A DNA stretch of 64,000 bases from Dyadobacter diqingensis (lineage in GTDB: Bacteria > Bacteroidota > Bacteroidia > Cytophagales > Spirosomataceae). The DNA is taken from the NCBI RefSeq assembly GCF_024220585.1, contig NZ_JAMXKF010000003.1, forward strand, positions 124,001 to 188,000. Direction: 5' to 3'. The notes under the pieces are model-generated. The model saw only the letters and a list, made by a program, of their open reading frames with translations. It made no database searches and was not told the DNA's origin. The position numbers were made by a program, and so were the translations under genes. Below are positions 1 through 8,282 of this stretch, piece by piece (within the stretch, counting starts at the first letter, position 1; each line of letters starts with the position of its first letter).

Positions 1-537
1 ATTATTCTTGAAGAGTACGAGCATGCGAAGGCGCGCGGTGCTAAAATTTATGCGGAAATGATTGGTGGCGGAATGTCTTCCGACGCTTATCACATTACTG
101 CTCCGCATCCGGATGGACGTGGCGCTTACATGGTAATGAAAAATACGCTTGAAAATGCAGGATTGCAGCCTGAGGATATCGACTACATCAATACCCACGG
201 AACTTCTACTCCGATTGGTGATCCGCAGGAAATTAAAGCCATCGAGAAATTTTTCGGTGAACATGCATACAAGATGAATATCAGCTCCACCAAATCCATG
301 ACCGGACATTTGCTCGGTGGTGCGGGAGCAATTGAAGCAGCAGCTTGTATCATGGCAATTCAGGACCAGATTATTCCTCCGACAATCAACCACTTTACGG
401 ATGATCCGGAGATTAATCCAAGGCTGAACCTTACTTTCAATACAGCTCAAAAACGCAAGGTCGATATAGCCCTAAGTAACACTTTTGGTTTTGGCGGTCA
501 TAATGCTTCCGTCATTTTCAAAAAGTACGAGGGATAA
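1..537 (+). CDS. fabF: 3-oxoacyl-ACP synthase II (KAS II), C-terminal part
   Basis: Elongating condensing enzyme of type II fatty acid synthesis, joining malonyl-ACP to acyl-ACP in the cytoplasm. The frame is open from base 1, so the gene begins outside the window and only about the last 178 residues are present; the ATG at 58 is internal. Two active-site histidines of the family are visible, in NTHGTSTPIGD and in GHLLGGAGA, with the conserved Lys in SSTKSMTGH just before the second. The catalytic Cys half is outside. It ends 8 bases before rnc, an acp-fabF-rnc type order common in Bacteroidota. The tail NTFGFGGHNASVIF is typical of FabF. Confidence 0.95.
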   Translation: MILEEYEHAKARGAKIYAEMIGGGMSSDAYHITAPHPDGRGAYMVMKNTLENAGLQPEDIDYINTHGTSTPIGDPQEIKAIEKFFGEHAYKMNISSTKSMTGHLLGGAGAIEAAACIMAIQDQIIPPTINHFTDDPEINPRLNLTFNTAQKRKVDIALSNTFGFGGHNASVIFKKYEG

Positions 538-545
538 TTAACTTA

Positions 546-1298
546 TTGATTTTGGCAAAACGAATTCTTTTACCGATCCTCGCCCTATTCAGAACCGGAA
601 GTCCTGAGGATAAGAAATTTAAGGAATCTATTGCGCATGTAATTGGCGACCGCCCGTCTAATCTGGGCGTGTACCAATTGGCATTCCGCCATACCTCAGC
701 GTCCCGTGAAACAGCTATCAAGGGTTTTCGTGAATCCAACGAAAGACTGGAATATCTGGGCGATGCTGTGTTGGGGATGGTCGTTGCTGAGTTTTTATTT
801 ACCAAGTATCCTTACAAAGACGAGGGATTCCTGACGGAGATCCGTTCCCGGATCGTAAACCGTGAATCCCTGAACCAAATTTCCCGCAAGCTGGGTCTGG
901 ACAGGCTTATTGAATACGATGGCAACCGCCGTGGTATGTCGCCCCGTTCATCCATGTATGGCGATGCGCTTGAAGCGTTTGTAGGAGCGATTTATCTGGA
1001 TAAAGGATTTCGCTTTACCCGGAAATTTATCATCAGCAAGTTGCTGACACATTACGACCTGGACGATATCATCCAGAATAATATCAACTTCAAGAGCCTT
1101 ATCATCGAATGGGCACAGCGTGAAGGAAAGGAAATCCGTTTCGAGATTTTGGAAGAACGCGGAACCCGCCATCACCGGGAATTTATTTCCCAGATACTTG
1201 TCAACGACGAGCCGTTTGCTGTTGGAAATGGATTTACAAAAAAGAAAGCCGAGCAATCTGCTTCTGAAAGGGCCTGTGAGCAGCTTGAACTGAAATAA
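546..1298 (+). CDS. rnc: Ribonuclease III
   Basis: Double-strand-specific endoribonuclease that processes rRNA precursors and structured mRNAs. At 250 aa it is of usual length. The RNase III signature NERLEYLGDAVLG is at about residues 65-77 with metal-binding Glu69 and Asp73; the second acidic pair is Asp140 and Glu143 in YGDALEAF. A double-stranded RNA-binding domain fills about residues 180-248. The start is a TTG at 546, with a second TTG at 552; no ATG precedes the conserved region, so a non-ATG start is needed. The gene follows fabF by 8 bases and is probably cotranscribed with it. Confidence 0.93.
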   Translation: MILAKRILLPILALFRTGSPEDKKFKESIAHVIGDRPSNLGVYQLAFRHTSASRETAIKGFRESNERLEYLGDAVLGMVVAEFLFTKYPYKDEGFLTEIRSRIVNRESLNQISRKLGLDRLIEYDGNRRGMSPRSSMYGDALEAFVGAIYLDKGFRFTRKFIISKLLTHYDLDDIIQNNINFKSLIIEWAQREGKEIRFEILEERGTRHHREFISQILVNDEPFAVGNGFTKKKAEQSASERACEQLELK

Positions 1299-1305
1299 GT
1301 CGGTA

Positions 1306-2010
1306 TCAGATCCCGGTTTCCATTTTCAGTTTTTGTCTGATTTCATTCATTTTTTCTTCATAAGAAACACCGACGGAAAGAGCTGTTCCTGCGATGGTAA
1401 TTTCCTGTCTGCTGATTTTTTCTATTTTATTGAAAGCCACAATGTAGGATCTGTGGATCCTTATGAAATCATTTTCGGGTAATATCGTAGCGACTTCATT
1501 TAAAGACTGGCGGCTCAGCAGTTTTTTATTTTTGAGGACAAATGAAATGTAATTACCGTCGGCTTCCAGGTATAGAATGTCGTTCAGAAATACTTTTTCC
1601 TCCTCATAGCCTGTTTTCACAAAGATGAATTTTTCGGACTCTCCATTTCTGAGACTGTTGTTTTCCAACGCTTTGTTGCAGGATTTGGTAAACCGTGCCA
1701 GTGAAAATGGTTTTAACAGATAATCAACCGCATCCAGCTCAAAACCCTGCACCGCATAGTCGGAATAAGCCGTAGTGAAAATGATCATCGGTGGATTTGT
1801 AAAACAATTGACAAACTCAATACCCGATATATCCGGCATCTTGATATCCAGAAATATCAAATCGATTTTGTTCTTTTTGATATACGGAATCGCCTCAAAA
1901 GCATTGGTAAAGCAGGCCGTCAGATCGAGAAACGGCACCTTGGCCGCATGCATTTTTACCACCTCCAGGGCTTTGGGTTCATCATCAATGGCGATGGCTT
2001 TCAGTGGCAT
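1306..2010 (-). CDS. LytTR-family response regulator
   Basis: DNA-binding response regulator with an N-terminal receiver domain (acidic pair in IAIDDEP, phospho-acceptor Asp55 in LIFLDIKMPD, conserved Lys in LLKPF) and a C-terminal LytTR domain from about residue 130 (YLEADGNYISF, IRIHRSYIVAFN). The frame also opens at a TTG at 2049 overlapping the kinase stop, but the ATG at 2010 places the receiver core directly at the N terminus and is preferred. It lies just downstream of the sensor kinase on the same strand, forming a classic LytS/LytTR-type pair. The targets cannot be read from the sequence. It converges on rnc with a 7-base gap. Confidence 0.9.
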   Translation of the reverse strand: MPLKAIAIDDEPKALEVVKMHAAKVPFLDLTACFTNAFEAIPYIKKNKIDLIFLDIKMPDISGIEFVNCFTNPPMIIFTTAYSDYAVQGFELDAVDYLLKPFSLARFTKSCNKALENNSLRNGESEKFIFVKTGYEEEKVFLNDILYLEADGNYISFVLKNKKLLSRQSLNEVATILPENDFIRIHRSYIVAFNKIEKISRQEITIAGTALSVGVSYEEKMNEIRQKLKMETGI

Positions 2011-2045
2011 AGGTTTTCCGGTGAGGCAGATTTTATACTTTATTG

Positions 2046-3587
2046 TCAATAATTTAAAGTGAGGGCAACGAAAAAATCGCGTTCCGAATTTTGTATATCC
2101 AGGATGTGCCTATCAGCATAGATCAGTTCCAGACGTTTTTTTACATTTTCCAGGCCAATACCACCCATGCGCTCTTCTGGGTCGATACCTGTTTGTTTAC
2201 GGAATGAATTATGCACTTTGAAATAAATCCGGCTCGCGTCCATGGTCAATGTAATATAGATCCAGCTTGGATTCTGAAAACTGATCCCATGCTTGAACGC
2301 ATTTTCAATAAACGGATTTAATAACATCGGTGCAATAGAAATCTCGCGTTCCGGCTCCTGGATATTCACTCTGATCTCGATATCCTGATTTTCGTCGAGT
2401 CGCATACGCTGAATTTCAACATAATTGTGCAGATATTCTATCTCACTTTTTAACGGAATGCGTTCGTGGTTGTTTTCATGAAGCATAAAACGCATCATAT
2501 CACCAAGTTTTTGAATTCCGTCTGCAGTCTGTTCGCTGTTTTCCTTTAACGCCAGAGCGTACAGACTGTTCAGTGCATTAAATAAAAAGTGCGGGTTGAT
2601 TTGAGAACGTAAACTGGACAGCTCTGCCGATTTTGTAGAAACCTCTGTTTGTAAAATCTGCTGTTGTTTCTGCTGGTTTTTTCTGATGTAGGCAATCACC
2701 ATGGATGCCATATACAAAGCCATGGAGGCAAAAATAATGAAAGGCGGCGTATTGGTTTCGAATCGGGCATTTACCGCCCACATCAGGCAAGTGCCGAGAA
2801 TGAGGCCTGAAACATAAATTGTTAGCGGGTAAGATCGGATAGGCAACGCTTTTGGGTTGTGCATCACCGCATATACTTTCCTGAAATAATACTCCTGCAA
2901 AACATAAACCAATATCAAAAACAAAAGCAGAGACCAGAATTGGCGCATGCCGATGGCATAGAAAAGTGAAGGGACAACCCCCCATATGACGGTGAAGAAA
3001 AGAAACAGCGTGAAAACCGCTATGAGTAAAATGTAGGTAAGTTTCCTCTCTTCGAATCGTGTTGCCAGTACGTCATAGTATCTGTAAAAACTTTGGGCTA
3101 ATGCCTCATACACGCATATGATTGCAAATAATGCTGCTGAATCTGATACAACATATAAGATCCGGTAGTCTGAGAATGTTTTCAGGCCGGCAATTTGCCC
3201 GGCATGACCCATCTTGTATTCGAGCTTTACGATATTGCCAAGAACCATTGCCGCGGTCATTGTTACTGCGATAGCGCTCAATAATATGATTCCTTCCCGC
3301 CAGCTGAAAGTTTCTGTTTTGATTTTTGGAAAAACCTGGAAGTGGAATAAATACCAGGCGGCGAAGCTCAAAACCGTGGCTGCAATAAAAGGAATATTGT
3401 AGTCTGAGGTGTGATTATAGCTTTGCAGATCATCTAATATGGCATTGACTCGTACTCCTTCTCCTCTTGCATTGGCAATCATTTGCTCGAACTTCCAGGC
3501 AGACCATAGCAGTGTTCTTACGGCATAAGAAATAAATATGCTGAGAATTAGCCACAGTTCGAATCTGCGAATTATTTGTAGGTTCAT
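2046..3587 (-). CDS. Sensor histidine kinase of the LytS/YehU type
   Basis: Membrane sensor kinase partnering the adjacent LytTR regulator. Several hydrophobic segments occupy roughly residues 10-300, followed by a short linker and the His_kinase domain with phospho-acceptor His333 in NPHFLFNALN, then an HATPase_c domain with N-box LLNPFIENAFKHG and G-box GGIGLENVKKRL. The frame stays open to an upstream start at 3701, but a Bacteroidota -7 box (TAGCTTTG, minus strand 3615-3608) lies inside that extension, which argues for the ATG at 3587 (513 aa). The signal sensed is unknown. Confidence 0.88.
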   Translation of the reverse strand: MNLQIIRRFELWLILSIFISYAVRTLLWSAWKFEQMIANARGEGVRVNAILDDLQSYNHTSDYNIPFIAATVLSFAAWYLFHFQVFPKIKTETFSWREGIILLSAIAVTMTAAMVLGNIVKLEYKMGHAGQIAGLKTFSDYRILYVVSDSAALFAIICVYEALAQSFYRYYDVLATRFEERKLTYILLIAVFTLFLFFTVIWGVVPSLFYAIGMRQFWSLLLFLILVYVLQEYYFRKVYAVMHNPKALPIRSYPLTIYVSGLILGTCLMWAVNARFETNTPPFIIFASMALYMASMVIAYIRKNQQKQQQILQTEVSTKSAELSSLRSQINPHFLFNALNSLYALALKENSEQTADGIQKLGDMMRFMLHENNHERIPLKSEIEYLHNYVEIQRMRLDENQDIEIRVNIQEPEREISIAPMLLNPFIENAFKHGISFQNPSWIYITLTMDASRIYFKVHNSFRKQTGIDPEERMGGIGLENVKKRLELIYADRHILDIQNSERDFFVALTLNY

Positions 3588-3607
3588 TGTTCGCGTCGTT
3601 TTTTCTT

Positions 3608-3615
3608 CAAAGCTA
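3608..3615 (-). promoter_or_regulatory. -7 box of the sensor-kinase operon
   Basis: TAGCTTTG on the minus strand fits the Bacteroidota primary-sigma -7 consensus TAnnTTTG. It sits about 20 bases before the ATG at 3587. The -33 element is weak. It helps decide the start of the kinase gene. Confidence 0.5.
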
Positions 3616-3728
3616 ATTAACGCGGTGACTTTCGGCGAATAAATGATGTGAACATTCAGGATTATGGTGTGAATAGCGTAAAGGGCGCTAAAAAATGACA
3701 TGAACTTTATAAATTCTCAATAAAATAA

Positions 3729-3779
3729 GACATTTTGTCATTTATTTTTTGGAAAAATTGATTTTAATGACATTTTGTC
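3729..3779. promoter_or_regulatory. Pair of identical GACATTTTGTC palindromes upstream of hsp20
   Basis: The 11-mer GACATTTTGTC (GACA, 3-base spacer, TGTC) occurs at 3729-3739 and again at 3769-3779, a start-to-start distance of 40 bases, close to four helical turns. The flanks extend the symmetry: the first copy is AGACATTTTGTCA and the second TGACATTTTGTCT. They lie between the kinase promoter and the hsp20 start at 3883. Two identical palindromes on the same helix face suggest an operator for a dimeric regulator, perhaps of the stress response. The regulator is unknown. Confidence 0.55.
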
Positions 3780-3882
3780 TTGTTTGTTTTAATTTTTTTG
3801 GATCGGTATAAAAGTTGTTAAATGTCTAACATACCGCAACGGTACTAAACTTAAAATCAAAAACATTAAAATTTATAGAACC

Positions 3883-4314
3883 ATGAGCACATTAGTAAAA
3901 ACTCACTTCGCAAATCCTAAATTGTACAACGGACTTTTTGGTAAAGAAGCTTTGAATGAATTTTTCGCACCAGCTTATGCGGGCAGCGTTCCGGCTGTTA
4001 ACGTGGTTGAAAACAAAGAAGGATTCAGGATTGAGGTGGCGGCACCGGGTTTACAAAAATCAGATTTCAAACTAAATCTTGAAAAGAACCAACTGACTAT
4101 TTCAGCGCAAAAGGAGCAGAAGGACGAGGAAACTACTGAGAAATATTCCCGCAGAGAATTCAAGTACGGCTCTTTCCAAAGGACTTTCACTTTGCCTAAT
4201 TCGGTTGATGGCGAAAAAATTGCTGCAACCTACGCAGACGGCATTTTGAATATCCTACTTCCTAAACGTGAGGAAGCTATTGAAAAGCCATTACGTGAAA
4301 TCGAAATAGCTTAA
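3883..4314 (+). CDS. Small heat-shock protein, Hsp20/alpha-crystallin family
   Basis: ATP-independent holdase chaperone that binds unfolding proteins in the cytoplasm. The 143 residues are normal for a bacterial sHsp. The alpha-crystallin domain runs from about residue 40 (VPAVNVVENKEGFRIEVAAPG) to 138, with the typical FQRTFTLPNSVDGEKIAATY stretch and a final strand GILNILLPK; a short tail follows. The gene is monocistronic, ending in a strong hairpin terminator, and is preceded by two palindromes (3729-3779) that may control it. The Do-like protease gene follows, giving a small protein-quality-control block. Confidence 0.95.
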   Translation: MSTLVKTHFANPKLYNGLFGKEALNEFFAPAYAGSVPAVNVVENKEGFRIEVAAPGLQKSDFKLNLEKNQLTISAQKEQKDEETTEKYSRREFKYGSFQRTFTLPNSVDGEKIAATYADGILNILLPKREEAIEKPLREIEIA

Positions 4315-4327
4315 AATTTAATTTGGG

Positions 4328-4362
4328 AAAAGGCGTTATTTGTCATGAATAACGCCTTTTTT
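4328..4362 (+). terminator. Intrinsic terminator of hsp20
   Basis: Perfect 13-base stem: AAAAGGCGTTATT at 4328-4340 pairs with AATAACGCCTTTT at 4348-4360, with a 7-base loop and a following T-run. It is 14 bases after the hsp20 stop. Confidence 0.9.
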
Positions 4363-4396
4363 GCTGTGTAGGGCATAATAATTCCCGGAAAAGATG

Positions 4397-4426
4397 TTTT
4401 AGTGAATTATCAGATTCATACCTTTG
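4397..4426 (+). promoter_or_regulatory. Promoter of the Do-like protease gene
   Basis: TACCTTTG at 4419-4426 matches the TAnnTTTG -7 box; TTTT at 4397-4400 is a one-mismatch -33 box with an 18-base spacer. Predicted transcription begins near 4433, leaving an untranslated leader of about 80 bases before the ATG at 4512. Confidence 0.5.
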
Positions 4427-4511
4427 TTAAAATATGTTAAATGATCATACGAAGGGAATAAATTTATAGCTCGTTTACGTTATTCATTCACAAAAAATAT
4501 AATCCCAACAA

Positions 4512-6062
4512 ATGGATATGAAAACAAACTGGAAAGCTCTGGTATTGGTTGGGCTGCTTTCGAGCGCATCAACCCTCGCGGGCTTTAAACTTTTAAGTTC
4601 AAATGGTGACAGAGATGTCATTTTTAAGGAATCTCCCTCTGAATCACTGGCTCGTTTTACTTCAACCGGTTCACCGGCAGGGGCACCCGGCGATTTCGTA
4701 TATGCAGCGGAAGCAACAACACCAACGGTGGTACACATCAAGTCGACCATGACAAGGACTTCCCGGGGTGGGCAGGGTGATATTCCTGATATATTTCGTG
4801 ATTTTTTTGGAGAAGATTTTGGTGGCGGCGGCAGTTCCCGTGGCCCTCAGTCGTCAGAAGCTACCGGTTCGGGTGTTATCATTTCACAGGACGGTTATAT
4901 TGTAACCAACAATCACGTTGTGGAGGGCGCCCAGGAATTGGAAGTTACGCTTTCTAATAAAAGTAAACTTCGTGCGAAGGTAGTTGGTACCGACCCTTCT
5001 ACTGATATTGCCGTAATTAAAGTGGAAAGCAAAAATCTTCCGGCTGTTACTTTCGGAAATTCGGATGCTGTTAAAGTAGGAGAGTGGGTAGTTGCCGTTG
5101 GTAACCCGTTCAACCTGGAATCTACCGTAACTGCGGGTATTGTGAGTGCAAAAGGACGTGGATTAGGAATTATTGGTCAGTCTCAGAACCGTCGTTATGG
5201 CAATGCCAAGCCGACTGCCGCGACAACCGGTGATTCTCCATTAGAATCTTTTATCCAGACCGACGCAGTTGTTAACCCGGGTAATAGCGGTGGTGCATTG
5301 GTGAACCTGAAAGGAGAGCTGATCGGTATCAATACCGCCATTGCCAGCCCGACTGGAAGTTTTGCGGGTTATGCTTTTGCTGTTCCTTCAAGCATCGTGA
5401 AAAAAGTTTCAGGTGATCTGATCAAATTCGGAAATGTTCAGCGTGGATATTTAGGTATCTCACTTGACGAACTGGATAGCCGCAAAGCCGAAGAATATGG
5501 TGTGAAAGTTAACGACGGTGTTTACGTACGTGATTTTACAGAAAACAGTGCAGCGAAAGCAGGCGGAATCACAAAAGGCGACGTGATTGTGAAAGTAGAT
5601 GGTTTGAATACACATTCAATTCCTGAATTGCAGCAGTCTATCGGTTTGCATAAACCTGGCGATAAAGTGGTGGTTACTGTAAACCGTAATGGTACTGAAA
5701 AGGATCTTAATGTTACGTTGCGAAACCGTACGGGTGGATCTGATATTCTGAAACGTGATGAGTCTGCGGCGGTTATGAGCGTGTTAGGTGCTCAGTTTGG
5801 TAACCTTAGTGATCAGGAAAAACAACGCTTGACCCGATACAAAGTTGATGGCGGTGTGAAAGTATTGTCTATTGACGGCGGTAAACTGGCAAGAACCGGT
5901 GTTGAAGAAGGATTTATCATTACCAAAGTAAATGGCAAACCTGTTAAATCTGTGAAAGAACTGGAAACTTCGCTGGAAGGCAAGGCAGAATCCATGGTTC
6001 AGTTTGAAGGATTGTATGCAGATGCCCCTTATGACGTTTATTCATTCGGATTCAGATTATAA
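4512..6062 (+). CDS. Do-like (DegP/HtrA) periplasmic serine protease
   Basis: Periplasmic protease and chaperone that removes misfolded envelope proteins. An uncleaved-type signal anchor covers about residues 8-28. The chymotrypsin-like domain carries the triad His135 (NNHVVEG), Asp165 (STDIAVIKV) and Ser259 (NPGNSGGALVN). Two PDZ domains follow at about 305-400 and 425-510; the second is shorter and less canonical. Length 516 aa fits DegP/DegQ-type proteins. An in-frame ATG two codons downstream is an alternative start. Its own promoter and a strong downstream terminator mark a single-gene unit next to hsp20. Confidence 0.95.
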   Translation: MDMKTNWKALVLVGLLSSASTLAGFKLLSSNGDRDVIFKESPSESLARFTSTGSPAGAPGDFVYAAEATTPTVVHIKSTMTRTSRGGQGDIPDIFRDFFGEDFGGGGSSRGPQSSEATGSGVIISQDGYIVTNNHVVEGAQELEVTLSNKSKLRAKVVGTDPSTDIAVIKVESKNLPAVTFGNSDAVKVGEWVVAVGNPFNLESTVTAGIVSAKGRGLGIIGQSQNRRYGNAKPTAATTGDSPLESFIQTDAVVNPGNSGGALVNLKGELIGINTAIASPTGSFAGYAFAVPSSIVKKVSGDLIKFGNVQRGYLGISLDELDSRKAEEYGVKVNDGVYVRDFTENSAAKAGGITKGDVIVKVDGLNTHSIPELQQSIGLHKPGDKVVVTVNRNGTEKDLNVTLRNRTGGSDILKRDESAAVMSVLGAQFGNLSDQEKQRLTRYKVDGGVKVLSIDGGKLARTGVEEGFIITKVNGKPVKSVKELETSLEGKAESMVQFEGLYADAPYDVYSFGFRL

Positions 6063-6080
6063 GCTGATCTGTTAAATACA

Positions 6081-6120
6081 TAAAAAAATAGTCCTGGAAT
6101 ATTCCAGGACTATTTTTTTA
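6081..6120. terminator. Bidirectional terminator between the Do-like protease and rRNA pseudouridine synthase
   Basis: Perfect 40-base palindrome (arms 6081-6100 and 6101-6120) with a GC-rich core GTCCTGGAA/TTCCAGGAC flanked by A7 and T7 runs, so it can end transcription in both directions between two convergent genes. Confidence 0.9.
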
Positions 6121-6138
6121 TGTTCGCGATTGAAATGA

Positions 6139-7908
6139 TTAAAGCATAAATTTCAACCTGACAACTTCTTTTTCACTTAGGAAACGCCATTTGCCACGTG
6201 GTAAATCTTTCTTGTTCAACCCTGCAAAAACGGTTCTGTCAAGTTTCTGAACTTCGTAACCCAGGTGCTCGAACATACGACGAACGATCCTGTTTCTTCC
6301 GCTGTGAATTTCCAGACCAACAACCATTGCATCAGCTGTTACAATTCCTACTTCATCCGGTTTGATAAAACCATCTTCCAGTTCCAATCCTGCCTGCAGT
6401 AATTCGAAATCCTCCGTTGTGATCGGTTTGTCCAGTTCTGCCTGATAAATTTTCTTAATACCGCCAGATGGGTGTGTCAGCTTTTCAGCAAGTTCACCAT
6501 CATTGGTTAACAAAAGTAATCCGGTTGTATTTCTGTCCAAACGCCCCACCGGGTAAATCCGCTCGAAGCAAGCTCCTTTTATCAAATCCAGAACGGTTTT
6601 ACGTTCTTCCGGGTCGTCAGTCGTCGTGATGTAATCTTTTGGTTTGTTGATAAGAACGTAAACCAGTTTTTCAGGGTTTAGTGCTTTTTTACCAAATTTT
6701 ACGACATCAGAAACCATCACTTTGTAGCCCATTTCTGTAATGACTTTTCCATTGACAGTAATTTGGCCGCCTGCGATCAGGTCATCTGCTTCACGACGTG
6801 AACAAATCCCTGCATTGGCAATATATCGGTTCAAACGCATTTCAGAACTTTGTTCTTTGCGCTTTGCTCCCGGTTTTTTTTCGTAACCGCTTAAATTATA
6901 ACGTGGTGCACTTTCAAATCTACCAACACGACGGTTGGCTGCTTCTTCACTTGCACGTTGCTCAGCTTCCGGATCTCTCGCTACCTCTTCAAAAACGCTT
7001 TTTTTTTTGAAGCCTGATTTTTCGTGTCTGCCGTTTGCAGGACGATCTTCTCTTGGTTTGAAAGGACGTGGAGCATCTCCTCCTCTTTCAAAACGTGGCT
7101 TATCAAAACTTCTTCCTTCTGATCTTTCTCTTGGTGCAAACTCGCCTCTTGGCTTGAATTCACGCGAATCTCCGTCGCGACCGGCAGAACGTGGCTTATC
7201 GAAGCCCGGTTTGTCAAAAGCTGGCCTTTCCGATCTTTCAAAACGTGGCTTATCAAAACTTCTACCTTCTGATCTCTCTCTTGGAGCAAACTCGCCTCTT
7301 GGCTTGAATTCACGGGAATCTCCGTCGCGGTTGGCAGAACGTGGCTTATCGAAGCCCGGTTTGTCAAAAGCTGGTCTTTCAGATCTTTCAAAACGTGGTT
7401 TATCAAAACTCCTTCCTTCTGATCTTTCTCTTGGTGCAAACTCACCTCTTGGCTTGAAGCCGCGTGAATCGCCATCACGTCCGGATGAACGTGGATTATC
7501 AAAACTTCTACCTTCTGATCTTTCTCTTGGAGCAGACTCACCTCTTGGTTTAAATCCACGGGAATCTCCGCCACGATCAAAAGAACGTGGTTTATCGAAG
7601 CTCGGTCTGTCTGAGCCTTGTGACGGCCTGTCGAAACGAGGCTTATCAAAACGCGGACGTTCAGCTCCGTCGAAACGAGGCTTATCGAAGCCCGGTCTTT
7701 CATTTCCGGATTGTCTGTCGTACGAAGGTTTTGGAGAATCTGCGTTTCTGCTAACTACTCTAAGACTGGATTTTTTGATGCTTGGCTTGCTGAAACGACT
7801 TTCTGTTTCTACGCGTTTCTTGCCAAACGGACGGCCCGCGCCATCATTGCTTCTTCCGGAAGGACGCGAAGAGCTCGCATCACTTGATTTTGTTATTCTT
7901 TTTCTCAT
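6139..7908 (-). CDS. RsuA/RluB-type rRNA pseudouridine synthase with a repetitive basic N-terminal extension
   Basis: Isomerises a specific uridine in rRNA. The enzyme core is the C-terminal 233 residues: an S4 RNA-binding domain at about 357-400 (MRLNRYIANAGICSRREADD) and the pseudouridine synthase domain with catalytic Asp458 in GRLDRNTTGLLLLTNDG. About 340 preceding residues are low-complexity, rich in Arg, Phe, Asp, Pro, Ser and Lys, and built from near-identical 50-residue units (150-bp DNA repeats at about 7091-7510). Similar Arg/Gly/Ser-rich extensions are known in Bacteroidota homologues; a disordered RNA-binding or condensate role is inferred. Repeat number probably varies between strains. 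Confidence 0.9.
   Translation of the reverse strand: MRKRITKSSDASSSRPSGRSNDGAGRPFGKKRVETESRFSKPSIKKSSLRVVSRNADSPKPSYDRQSGNERPGFDKPRFDGAERPRFDKPRFDRPSQGSDRPSFDKPRSFDRGGDSRGFKPRGESAPRERSEGRSFDNPRSSGRDGDSRGFKPRGEFAPRERSEGRSFDKPRFERSERPAFDKPGFDKPRSANRDGDSREFKPRGEFAPRERSEGRSFDKPRFERSERPAFDKPGFDKPRSAGRDGDSREFKPRGEFAPRERSEGRSFDKPRFERGGDAPRPFKPREDRPANGRHEKSGFKKKSVFEEVARDPEAEQRASEEAANRRVGRFESAPRYNLSGYEKKPGAKRKEQSSEMRLNRYIANAGICSRREADDLIAGGQITVNGKVITEMGYKVMVSDVVKFGKKALNPEKLVYVLINKPKDYITTTDDPEERKTVLDLIKGACFERIYPVGRLDRNTTGLLLLTNDGELAEKLTHPSGGIKKIYQAELDKPITTEDFELLQAGLELEDGFIKPDEVGIVTADAMVVGLEIHSGRNRIVRRMFEHLGYEVQKLDRTVFAGLNKKDLPRGKWRFLSEKEVVRLKFML
7091..7510. repeat. 150-bp tandem repeats inside the pseudouridine synthase gene
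   Basis: The start of each unit, AAACGTGGCTTATCAAAACT (minor variants), recurs at 7091, 7241 and 7391, exactly 150 bases apart, so the period is 50 codons and keeps frame. Two full units and a shortened third are visible, with more diverged pieces up to about 7700. Copies differ by scattered synonymous changes. In-frame units allow copy-number change without breaking the gene. Confidence 0.85.
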
Positions 7909-8282
7909 TAGGAATGCAGTATCACTACTGGATTTGTTTTCCTCTCTACAAACTTGCTGTTACCTGGGATAGTGGAATTGATGACCGTTGTCATAACAGA
8001 AAACCACTAAAACGCATTGACAAACGTATCTGATGTTCAGAGTACTATGTGTTATTTATGTTTTCAAATGCAAAGATACATTAATTTTTATTACTAAATA
8101 TTTTCGTTTCTTTTATCCGAAAAACAGTATTGCTGCGTTAGTAATAATCGTTACCCGTATTTTGCTTACGGGCAACAAACAAAACAGGAATAAGAGTTCC
8201 GGTTATGGCAAAATGAATCCTTGCCGGTTCTTGAAAAAAACATGGACCATCAACGCGTTATTCATTAATTATTGCACAACCT
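7909..8282. other. Divergent intergenic region before the pseudouridine synthase and acetoacetyl-CoA synthetase genes
   Basis: This 374-base gap separates two divergent genes. It holds a minus-strand -7 box (TATCTTTG, 8078-8071) for the pseudouridine synthase gene. AT-rich sequence at 8080-8110 could contain promoter elements for the rightward gene, but no clear -7/-33 pair was recognised. No other coding or RNA feature is supported. Confidence 0.5.
8071..8078 (-). promoter_or_regulatory. -7 box of the pseudouridine synthase gene
   Basis: TATCTTTG on the minus strand matches TAnnTTTG exactly; a TTTA about 16 bases upstream could be the -33 element. It predicts a leader of about 155 bases before the ATG at 7908. 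Confidence 0.45.

Noticed and set aside
3588..3701. N-terminal extension of the sensor kinase
   Set aside because: A -7 promoter box lies inside it and the first membrane helix begins after the ATG at 3587.
7091..7510. Regular repeats considered as a CRISPR array
   Set aside because: Units are 150 bp with no unique spacers and lie in frame in a coding gene.
6981..7703. 240-codon minus-strand frame inside the same repeat region
   Set aside because: It is a shifted frame of the same gene; its repeats mirror the 150-bp DNA period.
6935..7972. Long rightward open frame (345 codons) opposite the pseudouridine synthase gene
   Set aside because: It is the antisense image of the repetitive tail; Leu/Ser/Gly-rich periodic composition follows from the repeats, and it has no domain or start signal.
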